In this document: one piece after another, positions 33,171-42,513 of the stretch
Numbering within the stretch: position 1 is the stretch's first letter
Layout: each line of letters starts with the position of its first letter
Assembly (NCBI RefSeq): GCF_001544535.1
Contig: NZ_FCON02000020.1
Coordinates: 31,178 to 95,177 of the forward strand
Source: Caballeronia choica
GTDB lineage: Bacteria > Pseudomonadota > Gammaproteobacteria > Burkholderiales > Burkholderiaceae
Direction of reading: 5' to 3'
Length of the DNA: 64,000 nt
Position numbers and translations under genes: made by a program
Notes under the pieces: generated by a model
What the model was told of the DNA's origin: nothing
What the model saw: only the letters and a program-made list of their open reading frames with translations
The model's database searches: none

Positions 33171-34256
33171 TCAAGCATGTGCAGGTTCCAGCTGGCGACG
33201 CGTATCTTGTCCGCCACCAACCTGACACCCTGACGCTCTTGAAGCAAACCACTCGTCTGCAAAGTCGGTATCCCGCTTTTTCGGACGATGAACCATAGCC
33301 CTGTACCCTTCGGTCCGTAGGCGCTTGGCGAGCTTCAACGCGGCGTCGACCCCCGGCGATTTGCCTGTGCGAGGATCGAGCGCATCGAAGTCTGCGAAGA
33401 TATGGACAACGCGAATGCCGAGGCCTTCGGGCACAACAAAATCGGCCAGCAGGATGCGGTTCAGGCAATACCAAACCGGCACACCAAACTGCATGTGCGC
33501 GGCATACGCCGTCTCTAACCCCTCCGCCACTCCGATCTCCCCGTCGACCGGGTCCATCAGCCGGACTGCGCCGCCGTTGAGCTTGTGAAGCGTCACGTCG
33601 TTCAGCTTGGACGGCAGGATCTCGCCATCGTTAGTGACGATCGTCGCCTTCGTCGGCTTCGAGCGTTCGAGGAACGTTCGATGCAGCGTCCCGAGTCGTC
33701 CATCGGGCAGCGTGAACCGGGCGATGATGCCGGGCCACTCGCCGATTACTTTCTTCTCATGCCGATACTCCAGCGTCGCCATCCGCAACGCCGGGGACGG
33801 AGCAGCGCACAGCCCGGGCACGCGCTCGCGCAAATAGCGCGGCACCAGTCCGTCGGAGCCTATGGGCGTGGCGCGGTCCCACATCGAATCAAGCCGTTTT
33901 CGAGCCCATTGCGGATCGACCTTCCGGCCCGGTACTGGCGGGCTAACGGGCCGTTGGGGACAGCGTCGCGCGTCGGCGAGTGAGCCGCCTTCCAGTTCGA
34001 TCATCAGCTCACGGAAGGTGATACCCCCCGCCTTGCAGATCAGTTCGAAACCGTCGCCAGCCTTGCTGTCGCCGTCATTGCACTTGCGGCACACCCAGTC
34101 GCCACGGCCCCTGTTGTTGTCGTAGGTGAAGCGGTCGTTGCCGCCGCAGATGGGACACGGAGAGCCTTTCCCGGTCAGCGAGCTTGCGGGCACTCCATAC
34201 TTCTGGAGCAACGCAACCCACTGTTCCGGGGACAGCTTGACGGTCCTAACATTCAT
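33171..34256 (-). CDS. Plasmid DNA primase (zinc-ribbon plus Toprim)
   Basis: 361 aa. N-terminal zinc ribbon CPICGGNDRF...CRKCN (residues about 34-60), then a linker and a Toprim region (GVAEGLETAYAAH, IFADFDALDPRTG, and a basic C-terminus). This is the phage/plasmid primase layout. It may prime the transferred strand in the recipient. The leader has motif copy f 30 bases upstream and a terminator before that. Confidence 0.88.
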   Translation of the reverse strand: MNVRTVKLSPEQWVALLQKYGVPASSLTGKGSPCPICGGNDRFTYDNNRGRGDWVCRKCNDGDSKAGDGFELICKAGGITFRELMIELEGGSLADARRCPQRPVSPPVPGRKVDPQWARKRLDSMWDRATPIGSDGLVPRYLRERVPGLCAAPSPALRMATLEYRHEKKVIGEWPGIIARFTLPDGRLGTLHRTFLERSKPTKATIVTNDGEILPSKLNDVTLHKLNGGAVRLMDPVDGEIGVAEGLETAYAAHMQFGVPVWYCLNRILLADFVVPEGLGIRVVHIFADFDALDPRTGKSPGVDAALKLAKRLRTEGYRAMVHRPKKRDTDFADEWFASRASGCQVGGGQDTRRQLEPAHA

Positions 34257-34284
34257 ATGTCACTCCAGTTCGTGGCGTGGTTGA

Positions 34285-34310
34285 GGTCGATGCCTGAGAC
34301 AGGCGGTGAA
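34285..34310 (-). promoter_or_regulatory. Hairpin-ATCGAC leader motif, copy f
   Basis: CACC, stem GCCTG-tct-CAGGC, ATCGACCTC on the minus strand. Here the terminator lies before, not after, the motif. Confidence 0.6.
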
Positions 34311-34324
34311 ACCGTGCTCAAAAA

Positions 34325-34374
34325 AGCCGTCTTGGTCGCGAAGGCGAAGCGAGACGAACGGCTTTTTTCAGCAG
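34325..34374 (-). terminator. Terminator upstream of the primase leader
   Basis: AGCCGT...ACGGCT with a long loop that pairs internally, followed by TTTTTTG on the minus strand. Confidence 0.65.
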
Positions 34375-34515
34375 GGGACGTCGGAAGGGATTGAGGCGCA
34401 CACACGATCGCGTGGCGGAGCAAGCGGGGAATCCTTCGCCGCTCCGCCAACCCGAAGGGTCGGACGGAACAACGAAGGTGAGGTGATACGGGATTAAAGG
34501 TGAGCGATTACGGGA

Positions 34516-35064
34516 TCAAATTGCAGACCACGCCCGCCCTGAGTGAAAAGAATGGAAGGGTATGTCGTCGTCTTCCGCAAAACCACCGCCTCCGCCGAGC
34601 GACGCGGTCGGCTGTGACTGGCGATCCGTATGGCTAGCGGTGCTTGGCGCCCGCGACGATTCTGAGCGCCCTTGATGCGCTGGCCGCTGCGTCTCGAACC
34701 AATCGCTCGATGGTGGGCGATCGCCGGTTGCCCTGCCACCGAACATCTGCATCTGGTCAGCGACGATCTCCGTCGAATACTTCTCGACGCCTGCCTGATC
34801 CGTCCACTTGCGGGTGCGGATTCTGCCTTCGATGTAGACCGACGAGCCCTTCTTCAGATATTCGTTGACGATCTCGGCCAGCCGGCCAAAGAACGACACG
34901 CGATGCCACTCGGTCAGTTCTTTCACTTCGCCTGACGACTTGTCCTTGTAGCGGTCGGTCGTGGCAAGGCGTATGTTGCTCACCGCGTCGCCGCTGGGAA
35001 GATAGCGAGTTTCAGGGTCCGCGCCCAGGTTACCGACCAGAATCACTTTGTTCACTGATGCCAT
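34516..35064 (-). CDS. ssb: Single-stranded DNA-binding protein
   Basis: 182 aa. OB-fold signature from [21 protein letters not shown] through [12 protein letters not shown] is clear. The Gly-rich linker leads to DDDIPF, the acidic tip that in most SSBs is the very end. Here 12 more residues follow ([12 protein letters not shown]), so the tip is buried. AAGGAG precedes the start. Confidence 0.96.
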   Translation of the reverse strand: MASVNKVILVGNLGADPETRYLPSGDAVSNIRLATTDRYKDKSSGEVKELTEWHRVSFFGRLAEIVNEYLKKGSSVYIEGRIRTRKWTDQAGVEKYSTEIVADQMQMFGGRATGDRPPSSDWFETQRPAHQGRSESSRAPSTASHTDRQSQPTASLGGGGGFAEDDDIPFHSFHSGRAWSAI

Positions 35065-35075
35065 TGATGAGCTCC

Positions 35076-35891
35076 TTAAAGTTTCTTGTTAATTGACCAA
35101 AGCCACTTGTCCCAAAGAATCTGGGCGCCGGAAGAGTCAAGTTTGGGTTGACCACGACCATCGACTGCCGGCACCTTCGTCTTGCCTAGACGCTGGACCT
35201 CGACGTTGTCACCGACTTTGCAGCAGGCCTCCGCAATCGCATCGCGCAGCCCTTCTCCCTGCAGGACGACGATTTCTCCGCGATTGACGAGGGTGAGACA
35301 GAACGATTCGTACGTTTTCCCCGGCCGCTTTCCGTCCGGAAATTCCTTCTCGCCCCACTCTTTCACGACGCCATAGCGAGGTCGCTCAGGGCGCCGTGCT
35401 GCGGCGGCACTTGCGACCGGTTCCGCTGCACGAACTTCGCCGTCCATGATGACCGCGTCGTTGCTTTGCGCGCGTTGCGAGCGTTGGCGCTGCGGTGCGC
35501 TGCTACTCGGCGCGACCGATGCTGGTTCGTTCTCACTGCGTCGGACGGATTTGATCGCCGTTGCAATCGCGTCCGTCAGCGCGCCGCGATGCTCTTGCAG
35601 AACGGCCCAGTGAGGTTCTAGCGCCGGAATCAGCTTCATGCCCACCGCTGTTTCGCGCAGCTCGAAGTCGAACGCTGGATGAAACTGCACGACCACGTCG
35701 CCCTCGTCCCGGAACAGCATCGCCTCGCCGGCGATCATGACGTAGCGTTCGTTTGGCGAACCCTGTCCGACTACGACAGGAGCCGGCTCAGCCCTGGCGG
35801 AAGTGAAAGGTTCGGTTTGTTTTGAGTTGCCGGCCAGGTTGGGGGCGCCGAAAAGACCGCCGAGAAGCCTGCGGAATGTGGATGTCGTCAT
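35076..35891 (-). CDS. Hypothetical protein with KfrB/LPD-like C-terminus
   Basis: 271 aa. A C-terminal module (residues about 170-240: [25 protein letters not shown]-type helix, [11 protein letters not shown]) resembles the small beta module seen in KfrB and at the ends of plasmid transfer proteins. The rest is low-complexity. It lies between ssb (11 bases) and the 36332 gene, so it is part of the DNA-processing set. Confidence 0.6.
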   Translation of the reverse strand: MTTSTFRRLLGGLFGAPNLAGNSKQTEPFTSARAEPAPVVVGQGSPNERYVMIAGEAMLFRDEGDVVVQFHPAFDFELRETAVGMKLIPALEPHWAVLQEHRGALTDAIATAIKSVRRSENEPASVAPSSSAPQRQRSQRAQSNDAVIMDGEVRAAEPVASAAAARRPERPRYGVVKEWGEKEFPDGKRPGKTYESFCLTLVNRGEIVVLQGEGLRDAIAEACCKVGDNVEVQRLGKTKVPAVDGRGQPKLDSSGAQILWDKWLWSINKKL

Positions 35892-35900
35892 ATCGCGCTC

Positions 35901-36332
35901 CTACAGCAGCGTGCCAAAGCTCTCGCGTCGAACCTCTTCCATGTCACGCCTGAGCGATGCGTTGCTTATGATGACGTCCTGCAGGATCTCGGGATCGACT
36001 CCGTTGATCGCGCAGACGAACTGGTACGACAGCGCGCCATCCCAGAAGCCCATGACCCAGCCGAGGCTCGCTCGGTAATCTTCGATCTCGAGCCTCTTTC
36101 GATTTTTTAGCCTGTCACTGAACAACGTACAGCAGTCCATCAGCGATTCAGGCATGTTGTCGCCACGCCGGCTATCAGTTGCGAGACTGATCAGCGCGTC
36201 AACCATCTTGTCCATCACGCCCTCGCTCCAAAACTGCGGATCGGGGAGCGGATCGGCTTTTGACGGAGCCGCCACGATCGGGGTCGGTCCACCAAACATG
36301 TCGAGCTGCCATGCCGCGACTTCATCTTGCAT
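35901..36332 (-). CDS. Hypothetical protein
   Basis: 143 aa from the ATG at 36332 (GGAGAATTCCC upstream). Acidic, helical, with a Trp-containing middle (LGWVMGFWDGAL). No family recognised. Nine bases before the next gene. Confidence 0.6.
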   Translation of the reverse strand: MQDEVAAWQLDMFGGPTPIVAAPSKADPLPDPQFWSEGVMDKMVDALISLATDSRRGDNMPESLMDCCTLFSDRLKNRKRLEIEDYRASLGWVMGFWDGALSYQFVCAINGVDPEILQDVIISNASLRRDMEEVRRESFGTLL

Positions 36333-36440
36333 GGGAATTCTCCGGTGAACGGGATCCCATGCCCGCAACGGGATGGTTTCCCGTTGGGGTGAAGGTGCGG
36401 AGCCGCCTGTGCAGGACGGCTTTGCGTTAGGGCGACTCGA

Positions 36441-36749
36441 CTAGTCGTCGGTGCCTGTCTTAAGTGGAACAACGACAGCAGACTTCGCGTACTGACGCTT
36501 ACTCGGTGTCGCTGGTTGAGCGACGCTCTCCACAACCTTGGCGGTCGCTGGAGCGGCCGGCACCTTCGCTTCGTGAGCCTCGTGCTCACCTCTGCGTGCT
36601 GCCTTGAGCGACTTCTTGACCATCGTCAGAGCAACAACGCCTACGAACAGAGCGGCGAAGAACGAATGCGCCGCAAACCACAGAGCGAAACAGACGGCCA
36701 GAAACTTAAAAGGCGACTTGATCGCGGATTCAACCAGCTGCTTCGGCAT
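36441..36749 (-). CDS. Hypothetical membrane protein
   Basis: 102 aa from the ATG at 36749 (GGAGAGAAAA upstream). Two close hydrophobic helices at about residues 14-42, then a charged Ala/Pro-rich tail. Its long leader has motif copy e and a 10-bp hairpin (36852-36888). Confidence 0.6.
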   Translation of the reverse strand: MPKQLVESAIKSPFKFLAVCFALWFAAHSFFAALFVGVVALTMVKKSLKAARRGEHEAHEAKVPAAPATAKVVESVAQPATPSKRQYAKSAVVVPLKTGTDD

Positions 36750-36851
36750 TTTTCTCTCCAGAAAAATCAACGCACAAGGGAATGTCCGCTTCAGAAGGAA
36801 CGGAGGGTTTCGATGCCCGGATGAGCAGGGAAAGCCGGCGCGCGGAGAGAC

Positions 36852-36888
36852 GCTTTCGTCACGGCTCACCGGAACGTTGACGAAAGCA
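36852..36888 (-). promoter_or_regulatory. Leader hairpin before the 36749 gene
   Basis: 10-bp perfect stem GCTTTCGTCA/TGACGAAAGC with a 17-base loop, no U tract. Confidence 0.5.
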
Positions 36889-36947
36889 GCACTCCAACGG
36901 AAAGAAAGGGATTGCGATGACGGCCTGTGAGGCGCGCCTGTCTGGTA

Positions 36948-36970
36948 GTCGATGCGTGAGGAACGCGGGG
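36948..36970 (-). promoter_or_regulatory. Hairpin-ATCGAC leader motif, copy e
   Basis: CCCC, stem GCGT-tcctc-ACGC, ATCGACTACC on the minus strand, about 200 bases before the 36749 start. Confidence 0.6.
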
Positions 36971-38053
36971 ATGGAACTGACTTTACGCGTCATCAGAAGG
37001 TTCGGAGACGCGAAAGATCGCGAAATCAGGGTGCCTTTCGAAAGCCCCCCGCGAACGAAGCATATTCGCCGCCTTGACTTCGAAAACAAGCCGTCAGGCT
37101 GGTCGTATATCAACTCGGCAACAAAATCGATGTTCCTTGGAATCGCATGGCTTCGGGCGCGCTTGATCTCTCCAAGCGCCGCCGGAAGCGCAACGGCTCG
37201 TTCACCGGCCGTGGGCCAGTTGTCATTCACAGCGCGCCACGCCCGTGGTGCAGCTGAGAACGGCAAGCGCATGCAAAACCGCGCGAAACGCTCAGCTCGC
37301 TCTGTGGGACCGACTACTACTTGCATGAGGGGCGCTCGTCATTAAACGCGCTCTCCGGGGCGACGTTCCCGACCGCCGTATTCGACTATCCCGCCGTGAC
37401 GCCGTTTGGTGTTCATCGTTTTCGAGACGACGAATTGGACGGAGCATATCGCGCTCTTCACCGCGCCCGACATGCTCACCCGCATTCTGAACACCGGTCA
37501 AGCAGAGGACAGTCGCTCGTGGATCGACTGAACCGCCCCGAGGTTCGATTCGCGCTTGCGGCTCCCGTCGATGTGGCCCGTAGCCGGTTTCGGGCTGTTC
37601 CCTTTGCCCGAGGCGTACTCAAACCGGCCTGCACTCGGACCGCCTCTTCCCCCCGCTGACCTGCCCCAATGGTTCCGGACGCGGCGGGATGCCGGCAAGC
37701 GACGTCGCGCGCACTCGAAGCGGTGCGCACGATTCGGGGTCGTCGCCGGCAGCAATGGGCGCACATAAGGCCGCGCGGTTCGATCCGAGGTTTTCGCCAT
37801 TCGTCAAGCATTTTGTCGATTCGAAATAGACAATTCATTCCAATATTCTTTCTAAATCTTTTCATGATGATAACCGTTAAACGTTTGCTACCTGTTGAGC
37901 GGCGCGTCTAAGGCCCACTTCTGCACGGGAACTTCGGAGGCGAAAGAGGGGGTAAGAATCGCGCCTTTCTCTAAAACCGCGTCCTTTGCCGGCGGTACCC
38001 TCAGTTACAAATACGACGCCGCATGGTCGTCGTGATACCTCTTGGAGAGAAGA
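36971..38053. other. 1.1 kb stretch without a supported gene
   Basis: Frames on both strands (e.g. 36917-37345 plus, 36859-37326 minus) lack good starts and protein-like composition. An AT-rich part (37800-37890) with a TTGTC...GACAA inverted repeat precedes the 38054 operon and may hold its promoter. Confidence 0.45.
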
Positions 38054-39328
38054 ATGCAAAATCGCAAGACATCCAATACCAACATGGAACCTGCCTCGAA
38101 AATCGAAAAGGCGGACGTTGCAAGCGAAGTCGTACCGTTTGACCCGTTCGACGAATTCGTTCTTAACCTGCGCGACCCCAACGCTGCAACCCGCGAAAAT
38201 ATAATCGCCGTTGCACGGGAGATTTTCGGCGGCGGCGACGAGAATGCCGATTTCGTGGCGAAGCTGGTCGACAGCATGCTGGCCGTTGCCGAATCACGCG
38301 CGAAGATTGTGGCCGAGCAAATCATTCTCGGTGGCAACCTCACGCAGATGGTGAAGTCGACGGTCAACCATCACACTCAGAGAGTGGGCGACACGTTCCC
38401 CGCCCGGCGTAAGGCTGTGTCGCTTAGCATGAATTTCATCGAAAGGGCGCTTCAAATCAAACCCTCCATCGCTCGATGCTACATGCGTTGCCACACCAAA
38501 TTCGGCGACGACCATGAAGCCCTCCGCGTGTTCAGCCTCGGCGAACTTAACATTCTCTCGGCCCACGATGTGACCCATGAGCAGATCATAGCGATCATGG
38601 AAAAGAAGAAGACCAGTCCTGAAATGACTCGCAAGGACGTCGATGAGATGCTGAGGACACTGCAGCGCCAGGAGGAAGCGATCGACGACCGCGACCGCCA
38701 GTTGGAAAATGTCCAGACGCTTTTGGAAGACAGCAAAATCCAGCTCGACGTTACCGAACGCGAAAGTCGCCACTTGAAAGAGCAATTGGCCGTCAACGAG
38801 CGCGACCTTGCGGAAAAGGACAAAAACCTTAATCAAATGCGCGAACTTCTGACTAGCCGCACGTCGGGCTATAGCGCGATGGAGAAGGATCTTGCCGACA
38901 AGTCCAGGGAGGTCGATAACCTCACCGCGGAATTGACGGCATTCCAAAAGGCGAAGCCCAAGGTCGAAGTCAAAGAAGTGATCGTCGAAAGACTTCCGGA
39001 CAGCATTGCAGATGTGAATTCGGCCGTTTCCGCGGCGCTTGCCGAGTTGAACGAGCTCGACGCGAAGAAATCGCGCACTGCTGCCGAACTTGCGGCGCTC
39101 GAGAGTAAGTATGGCGCAGAGAATACCGAGATCGAGGCTGCGGCGGCTATCAAGCGGTCGATGGAAGAGCTGACCACCGCCTGGGCAAACGTTGCCGGCA
39201 AAATGGCCACCGTTCAACTCGCGGTTCAAGCGTCGAAAGAGCCACAAACATATAAGCCGGCGCTCGAAGCGCTCTGCGGAATGCTTCGCAAGTACCTTGC
39301 AGAGATTGAGGCGGCGCTTAAGCATTAA
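38054..39328 (+). CDS. Large coiled-coil protein (KfrA-like architecture)
   Basis: 424 aa from the ATG at 38054 (GGAGAGAAG upstream). The N-terminal third is globular with a helix-rich SLGELNILSAHDVTHEQI segment; residues about 200-300 and 330-360 are long heptad-type coiled coils. KfrA-type plasmid proteins share a DNA-binding head and coiled-coil tail and help organise plasmid copies, but the head here is not one I can name. It precedes the FlhC-like gene by 81 bases. Confidence 0.7.
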   Translation: MQNRKTSNTNMEPASKIEKADVASEVVPFDPFDEFVLNLRDPNAATRENIIAVAREIFGGGDENADFVAKLVDSMLAVAESRAKIVAEQIILGGNLTQMVKSTVNHHTQRVGDTFPARRKAVSLSMNFIERALQIKPSIARCYMRCHTKFGDDHEALRVFSLGELNILSAHDVTHEQIIAIMEKKKTSPEMTRKDVDEMLRTLQRQEEAIDDRDRQLENVQTLLEDSKIQLDVTERESRHLKEQLAVNERDLAEKDKNLNQMRELLTSRTSGYSAMEKDLADKSREVDNLTAELTAFQKAKPKVEVKEVIVERLPDSIADVNSAVSAALAELNELDAKKSRTAAELAALESKYGAENTEIEAAAAIKRSMEELTTAWANVAGKMATVQLAVQASKEPQTYKPALEALCGMLRKYLAEIEAALKH

Positions 39329-39409
39329 TCCACCCAAGACCAATACGAGGGGAAGCGAACCATACTGAACGAGCGGGGCGCTTCAAATGAAAGAAGGAAA
39401 CAAATAAAA

Positions 39410-40588
39410 ATGTCGAGAGAAAAAACCACTAAATCGGCCGCCACGAACAATATTCTATTGTCTGACTGGCTTTCCGAAAAAATACAGCGAACCAACTTCG
39501 CACTCACCGACTTCATGCACATGACGCTCGTCGGCCATCGGAAAATGGAGAAACTGTTTGCCATATCCCTCGACGACATGCAAACGTTCAAACAACAGAT
39601 CGGACCGAAGGCCAACCCGATGAATTTGCCATTTCTCGCGCTCGCGCCGGTTCTCGAAAACCCGCGCGACTGGCAGACGTTCGTCGACGGTGCGATCGTC
39701 TCACCGAAGGTCGAGAAGCTGACCTCCGAATTGCCGATCGTTGATCAGGCCACGAGCAGGGACGTATTCCATTACAACCGCACTTACGTGCAGTTGCTTA
39801 AAGACGTGCTTCACATGAGCGTCGTCGCGGTGCCGCTGTTGGGGATCTCGACCGAGCTTGCCGAGTACATCAAGAGTTTGCCAATAGCGCGTCTGGAAAT
39901 GGCGATCGGCGCGGTCAGATTTCCGCTCTTCAGATGGCGGTTCGATGACATCCATTTCTGGAAAGAATACGGCGCCGGCTGGCTGACCGACGAGTCGGTC
40001 GCGCATTACCTGATGCGCACTTCCCCGCTCAGCGCGGCCGCCCTGCCCTATAAGCATGCGTGGACCGATTTGCGTCTTGAGCGCAGCGAGAAAGAAATTC
40101 TCGCTCGTATGATGATGGCGCAGGGTTGCCGCGCAAAGACCGCGAGCAATCTTTTCAATCTGAACCCGACTAAGGCGCGCACGACCTACAAGGAAATCCA
40201 CGGCGTGAGCTCGCCTTGCGGGTGCAATCCGAGTTCGCTGACGTGGTACGTCCAGCGGTCGGCTCACCGGCTCCAAGCGTCTGTCTACGTCTGGCTCTAT
40301 CGAAGCGCACTTCGAAACGACGCCAATATTCCGCAGGCCCTGATCGCCGCCAACGACATCATGGCCAAGATGTTCGGTAAGAACCTGTTGATCACTGCCG
40401 ATCGCGCCAATCACCTGACCCGATCTATGGCGATGGACTCACGCCTGACGATGGCCGGTTGCAGGAGTTGTGCGACCGATTACGTGCTTTCCAACGGCGA
40501 GGGCAAGATCGAGCTTGCCAAGGACTTCAATTGCCCGGGCTGCAACTATCAGTTGTCGCCGAAAGGCCAGGCTAGCAAACGCCAATAA
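39410..40588 (+). CDS. FlhC-like transcriptional activator
   Basis: 392 aa. The C-terminal half matches FlhC: a LNPTKARTTYKEIHG helix-turn-helix-like segment, SSPCGCNPSSLTWY, and the zinc site CRSCATDYV...CPGCNY near residues 346-380. FlhC is about 190 aa, so 200 extra N-terminal residues are present. In SXT and IncA/C elements FlhCD-type proteins (SetCD, AcaCD) switch on conjugation. No FlhD gene is adjacent; part of the extra N-terminus might do its job, but that is speculation. Confidence 0.78.
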   Translation: MSREKTTKSAATNNILLSDWLSEKIQRTNFALTDFMHMTLVGHRKMEKLFAISLDDMQTFKQQIGPKANPMNLPFLALAPVLENPRDWQTFVDGAIVSPKVEKLTSELPIVDQATSRDVFHYNRTYVQLLKDVLHMSVVAVPLLGISTELAEYIKSLPIARLEMAIGAVRFPLFRWRFDDIHFWKEYGAGWLTDESVAHYLMRTSPLSAAALPYKHAWTDLRLERSEKEILARMMMAQGCRAKTASNLFNLNPTKARTTYKEIHGVSSPCGCNPSSLTWYVQRSAHRLQASVYVWLYRSALRNDANIPQALIAANDIMAKMFGKNLLITADRANHLTRSMAMDSRLTMAGCRSCATDYVLSNGEGKIELAKDFNCPGCNYQLSPKGQASKRQ

Positions 40589-40615
40589 CCTAACCCAACA
40601 TGAGCAGGCCGAGGC

Positions 40616-40786
40616 ATGTCGCAAGAGTTCGCCGTAGAAACGGGATTGATTGTGCTCTCTCGCGATGGTTGCGCGCAGTTCGGACGGCGCGATTTCGTGA
40701 CGGGATGGTTTCACTCTGAGCCCGACGGACGGCGCATTGCGGACGCAGTCGGCGCGGTCGAGTTGGACTTTGACATGGTGCACTGA
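40616..40786 (+). CDS. Small hypothetical protein (56 aa)
   Basis: ATG at 40616 with GAGG upstream. Compact, no membrane segment. Its stop is one base before the next start, supporting a real operon member. Confidence 0.5.
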   Translation: MSQEFAVETGLIVLSRDGCAQFGRRDFVTGWFHSEPDGRRIADAVGAVELDFDMVH

Positions 40787-40787
40787 C

Positions 40788-41162
40788 ATGCAGGATTTCG
40801 CACACCTGTTCGGCGACAGCGTCGCCGCGTGGCTCAGAGGTCGCGGTGACGCTCGCTTCCAACAATACGAGCGATATCACCGCGCCGACCGAAGCACGAA
40901 GACAGGCGGCGTCGATTTCGACCTTGAGGCCTCCAACGAACGATACGCACGGAGTTGCAGGCGGCCCAACAGCCGCCTCGTCGACGCGCTCGAAAGCAAG
41001 GCGTTTAAAAGCCTCATCGTCTTCTTCGTGATCGCGTGGGGAGGATCCCTCCTTCTCCCGACCGTTGGGAAGTCTCAGCCCGTGGCGACTGCCGTTGTGC
41101 TGTGCGCACTTTTTGCACTTCTGCGCGTGAAGGCTTGGCGAGCGAAGTTCCGGCGCAAGTAG
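40788..41162 (+). CDS. Hypothetical membrane protein
   Basis: 124 aa from the ATG at 40788. Charged N-terminal 65 residues, then two hydrophobic helices (about 74-90 and 96-112), basic end. No family recognised. Confidence 0.6.
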   Translation: MQDFAHLFGDSVAAWLRGRGDARFQQYERYHRADRSTKTGGVDFDLEASNERYARSCRRPNSRLVDALESKAFKSLIVFFVIAWGGSLLLPTVGKSQPVATAVVLCALFALLRVKAWRAKFRRK

Positions 41163-41370
41163 CAAACGGTTGCGGACTGCGAACGGATGCGTTGAACTGC
41201 GCCTCTTACAGGCCATTACAATGCGTTCGCCGCCGAAACGCAGCCGATACACACCAGCGAAAGTGCGAGCCGATGGCCGATTTGGGCCGCCTTGACTTCG
41301 AACTGGCCTCAATAACATGAAAGTAAGCAGATCGCGGGGGCGACTGCAAAAACGACGATAGTGGAAACAC

Positions 41371-42465
41371 ATGAAAACGAACAGCACATTGAAAACTACC
41401 TCGGCCGCAATCGCCGCTGCGCTCGTTCTAGCTGCCTGCGGCGGCGGCGGTGGCGATAGCTCTAGCGCGGAGCCGATTTCCCCTGCAAGCACCCCTTCTT
41501 CCAACACCCCTGCGACTGGGATCGCGCCAAAGACCTCAGTTCCCGCCGCGAGTTATGCGGTAGGGTCGTTCGAGTCGACTGCATTCACGATGGTCAATGC
41601 TTATAGGGCCGCGATGGGTGTCGGTATGCTGGCACAGGATCCAATCCTTGACACCGCCGCGAAGGCGCACGCGTTATATCTGATATCGAACATGAAGTCC
41701 GGTGCAATCAACGAACTTTCCCACGACGAGATCGCCGGGAACGCCAACTTTTACAGTGAGACGACGCTCTCGCGCGGTCAAAAAGCCGGTGCATCGGCGA
41801 GCGAGTGGATCGGCGAGAACGCCGCCTCCGGTACCTCTCAGTCAGCCGATACGGCCGCTAGCGACTGCATCGGACAAGCGTTAGCGTCCGTGTATCACCT
41901 CGCTGCCCTGACCAACACGCAAGAGACAGTCGGCTTCGGCTACGAGCCAGGCGACACCGCCTTCCCGCTCTACGTTTGCGTGAGCGATTTTGGAACCTAT
42001 ACCGGCGTTGCTCAGGCTCCCACGTTCAGTGGCTTCTCTTATGCCGGAGGTCAGCAGATTCCGACTGATCTCGTGGTCCACTCTCCGTATTCGGATGAAG
42101 CCGGTGTCGCGCTCGCGATGCGTGCGGAAGCCACGAACCCAGCACCGGACGTCGGCAATCCGGGTCGTCCGGTCCTCGTTCGCGTCAATGCGGAATACGG
42201 CAACACGCTGACGGTTAGCCAATTCACTTTGACTGACAGCAGCGGCTCTGTTGTCTCGGCTCGCCTTCTGGTTCCTGGCGGAGCCGTGGCGGGGTCTACG
42301 GCTAGCACTGTTGCTGATCCTAACAACCTTCTGCCGAAAGGGACCGCGGTACTGTTGCCGCTTTCGCCGCTAAAAGCCAACACCGCTTATACTGTCTCAT
42401 TCGCGGGTGCGCGCGATGGAAAGGCCGTGAACTCAGCTTGGAGGTTCACAACAAACGCCAATTGA
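41371..42465 (+). CDS. CAP-domain (SCP-like) lipoprotein
   Basis: 364 aa. Lipobox LAACG (Cys about 23), Ser/Pro-rich linker, then a CAP domain (about 65-210: NAYRAAMG, AKAHALYLISN, ELSHDE, GENAA) and a C-terminal Ig-like domain (ANTAYTVSFAG). Secreted CAP proteins bind lipids or act at cell surfaces. A lone gene with its own terminator. Confidence 0.85.
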   Translation: MKTNSTLKTTSAAIAAALVLAACGGGGGDSSSAEPISPASTPSSNTPATGIAPKTSVPAASYAVGSFESTAFTMVNAYRAAMGVGMLAQDPILDTAAKAHALYLISNMKSGAINELSHDEIAGNANFYSETTLSRGQKAGASASEWIGENAASGTSQSADTAASDCIGQALASVYHLAALTNTQETVGFGYEPGDTAFPLYVCVSDFGTYTGVAQAPTFSGFSYAGGQQIPTDLVVHSPYSDEAGVALAMRAEATNPAPDVGNPGRPVLVRVNAEYGNTLTVSQFTLTDSSGSVVSARLLVPGGAVAGSTASTVADPNNLLPKGTAVLLPLSPLKANTAYTVSFAGARDGKAVNSAWRFTTNAN

Positions 42466-42487
42466 TCAATCGGCGAGAGCAAAGCAA

Positions 42488-42512
42488 AGCGCTCAACTCG
42501 AGCGCTTTTTTT
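42488..42512. terminator. Intrinsic terminator
   Basis: AGCGCTC...GAGCGCT with a seven-T tract, between the convergent CAP gene and the pilus operon. Confidence 0.88.
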
Positions 42513-42513
42513 A

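Noticed and set aside
36859-37326. Minus-strand 155-aa open frame and overlapping plus-strand 142-aa frame
   Set aside because: Neither has a good ribosome binding site or recognised domain; motif copy e lies inside the minus frame. Kept as a gene-free stretch.
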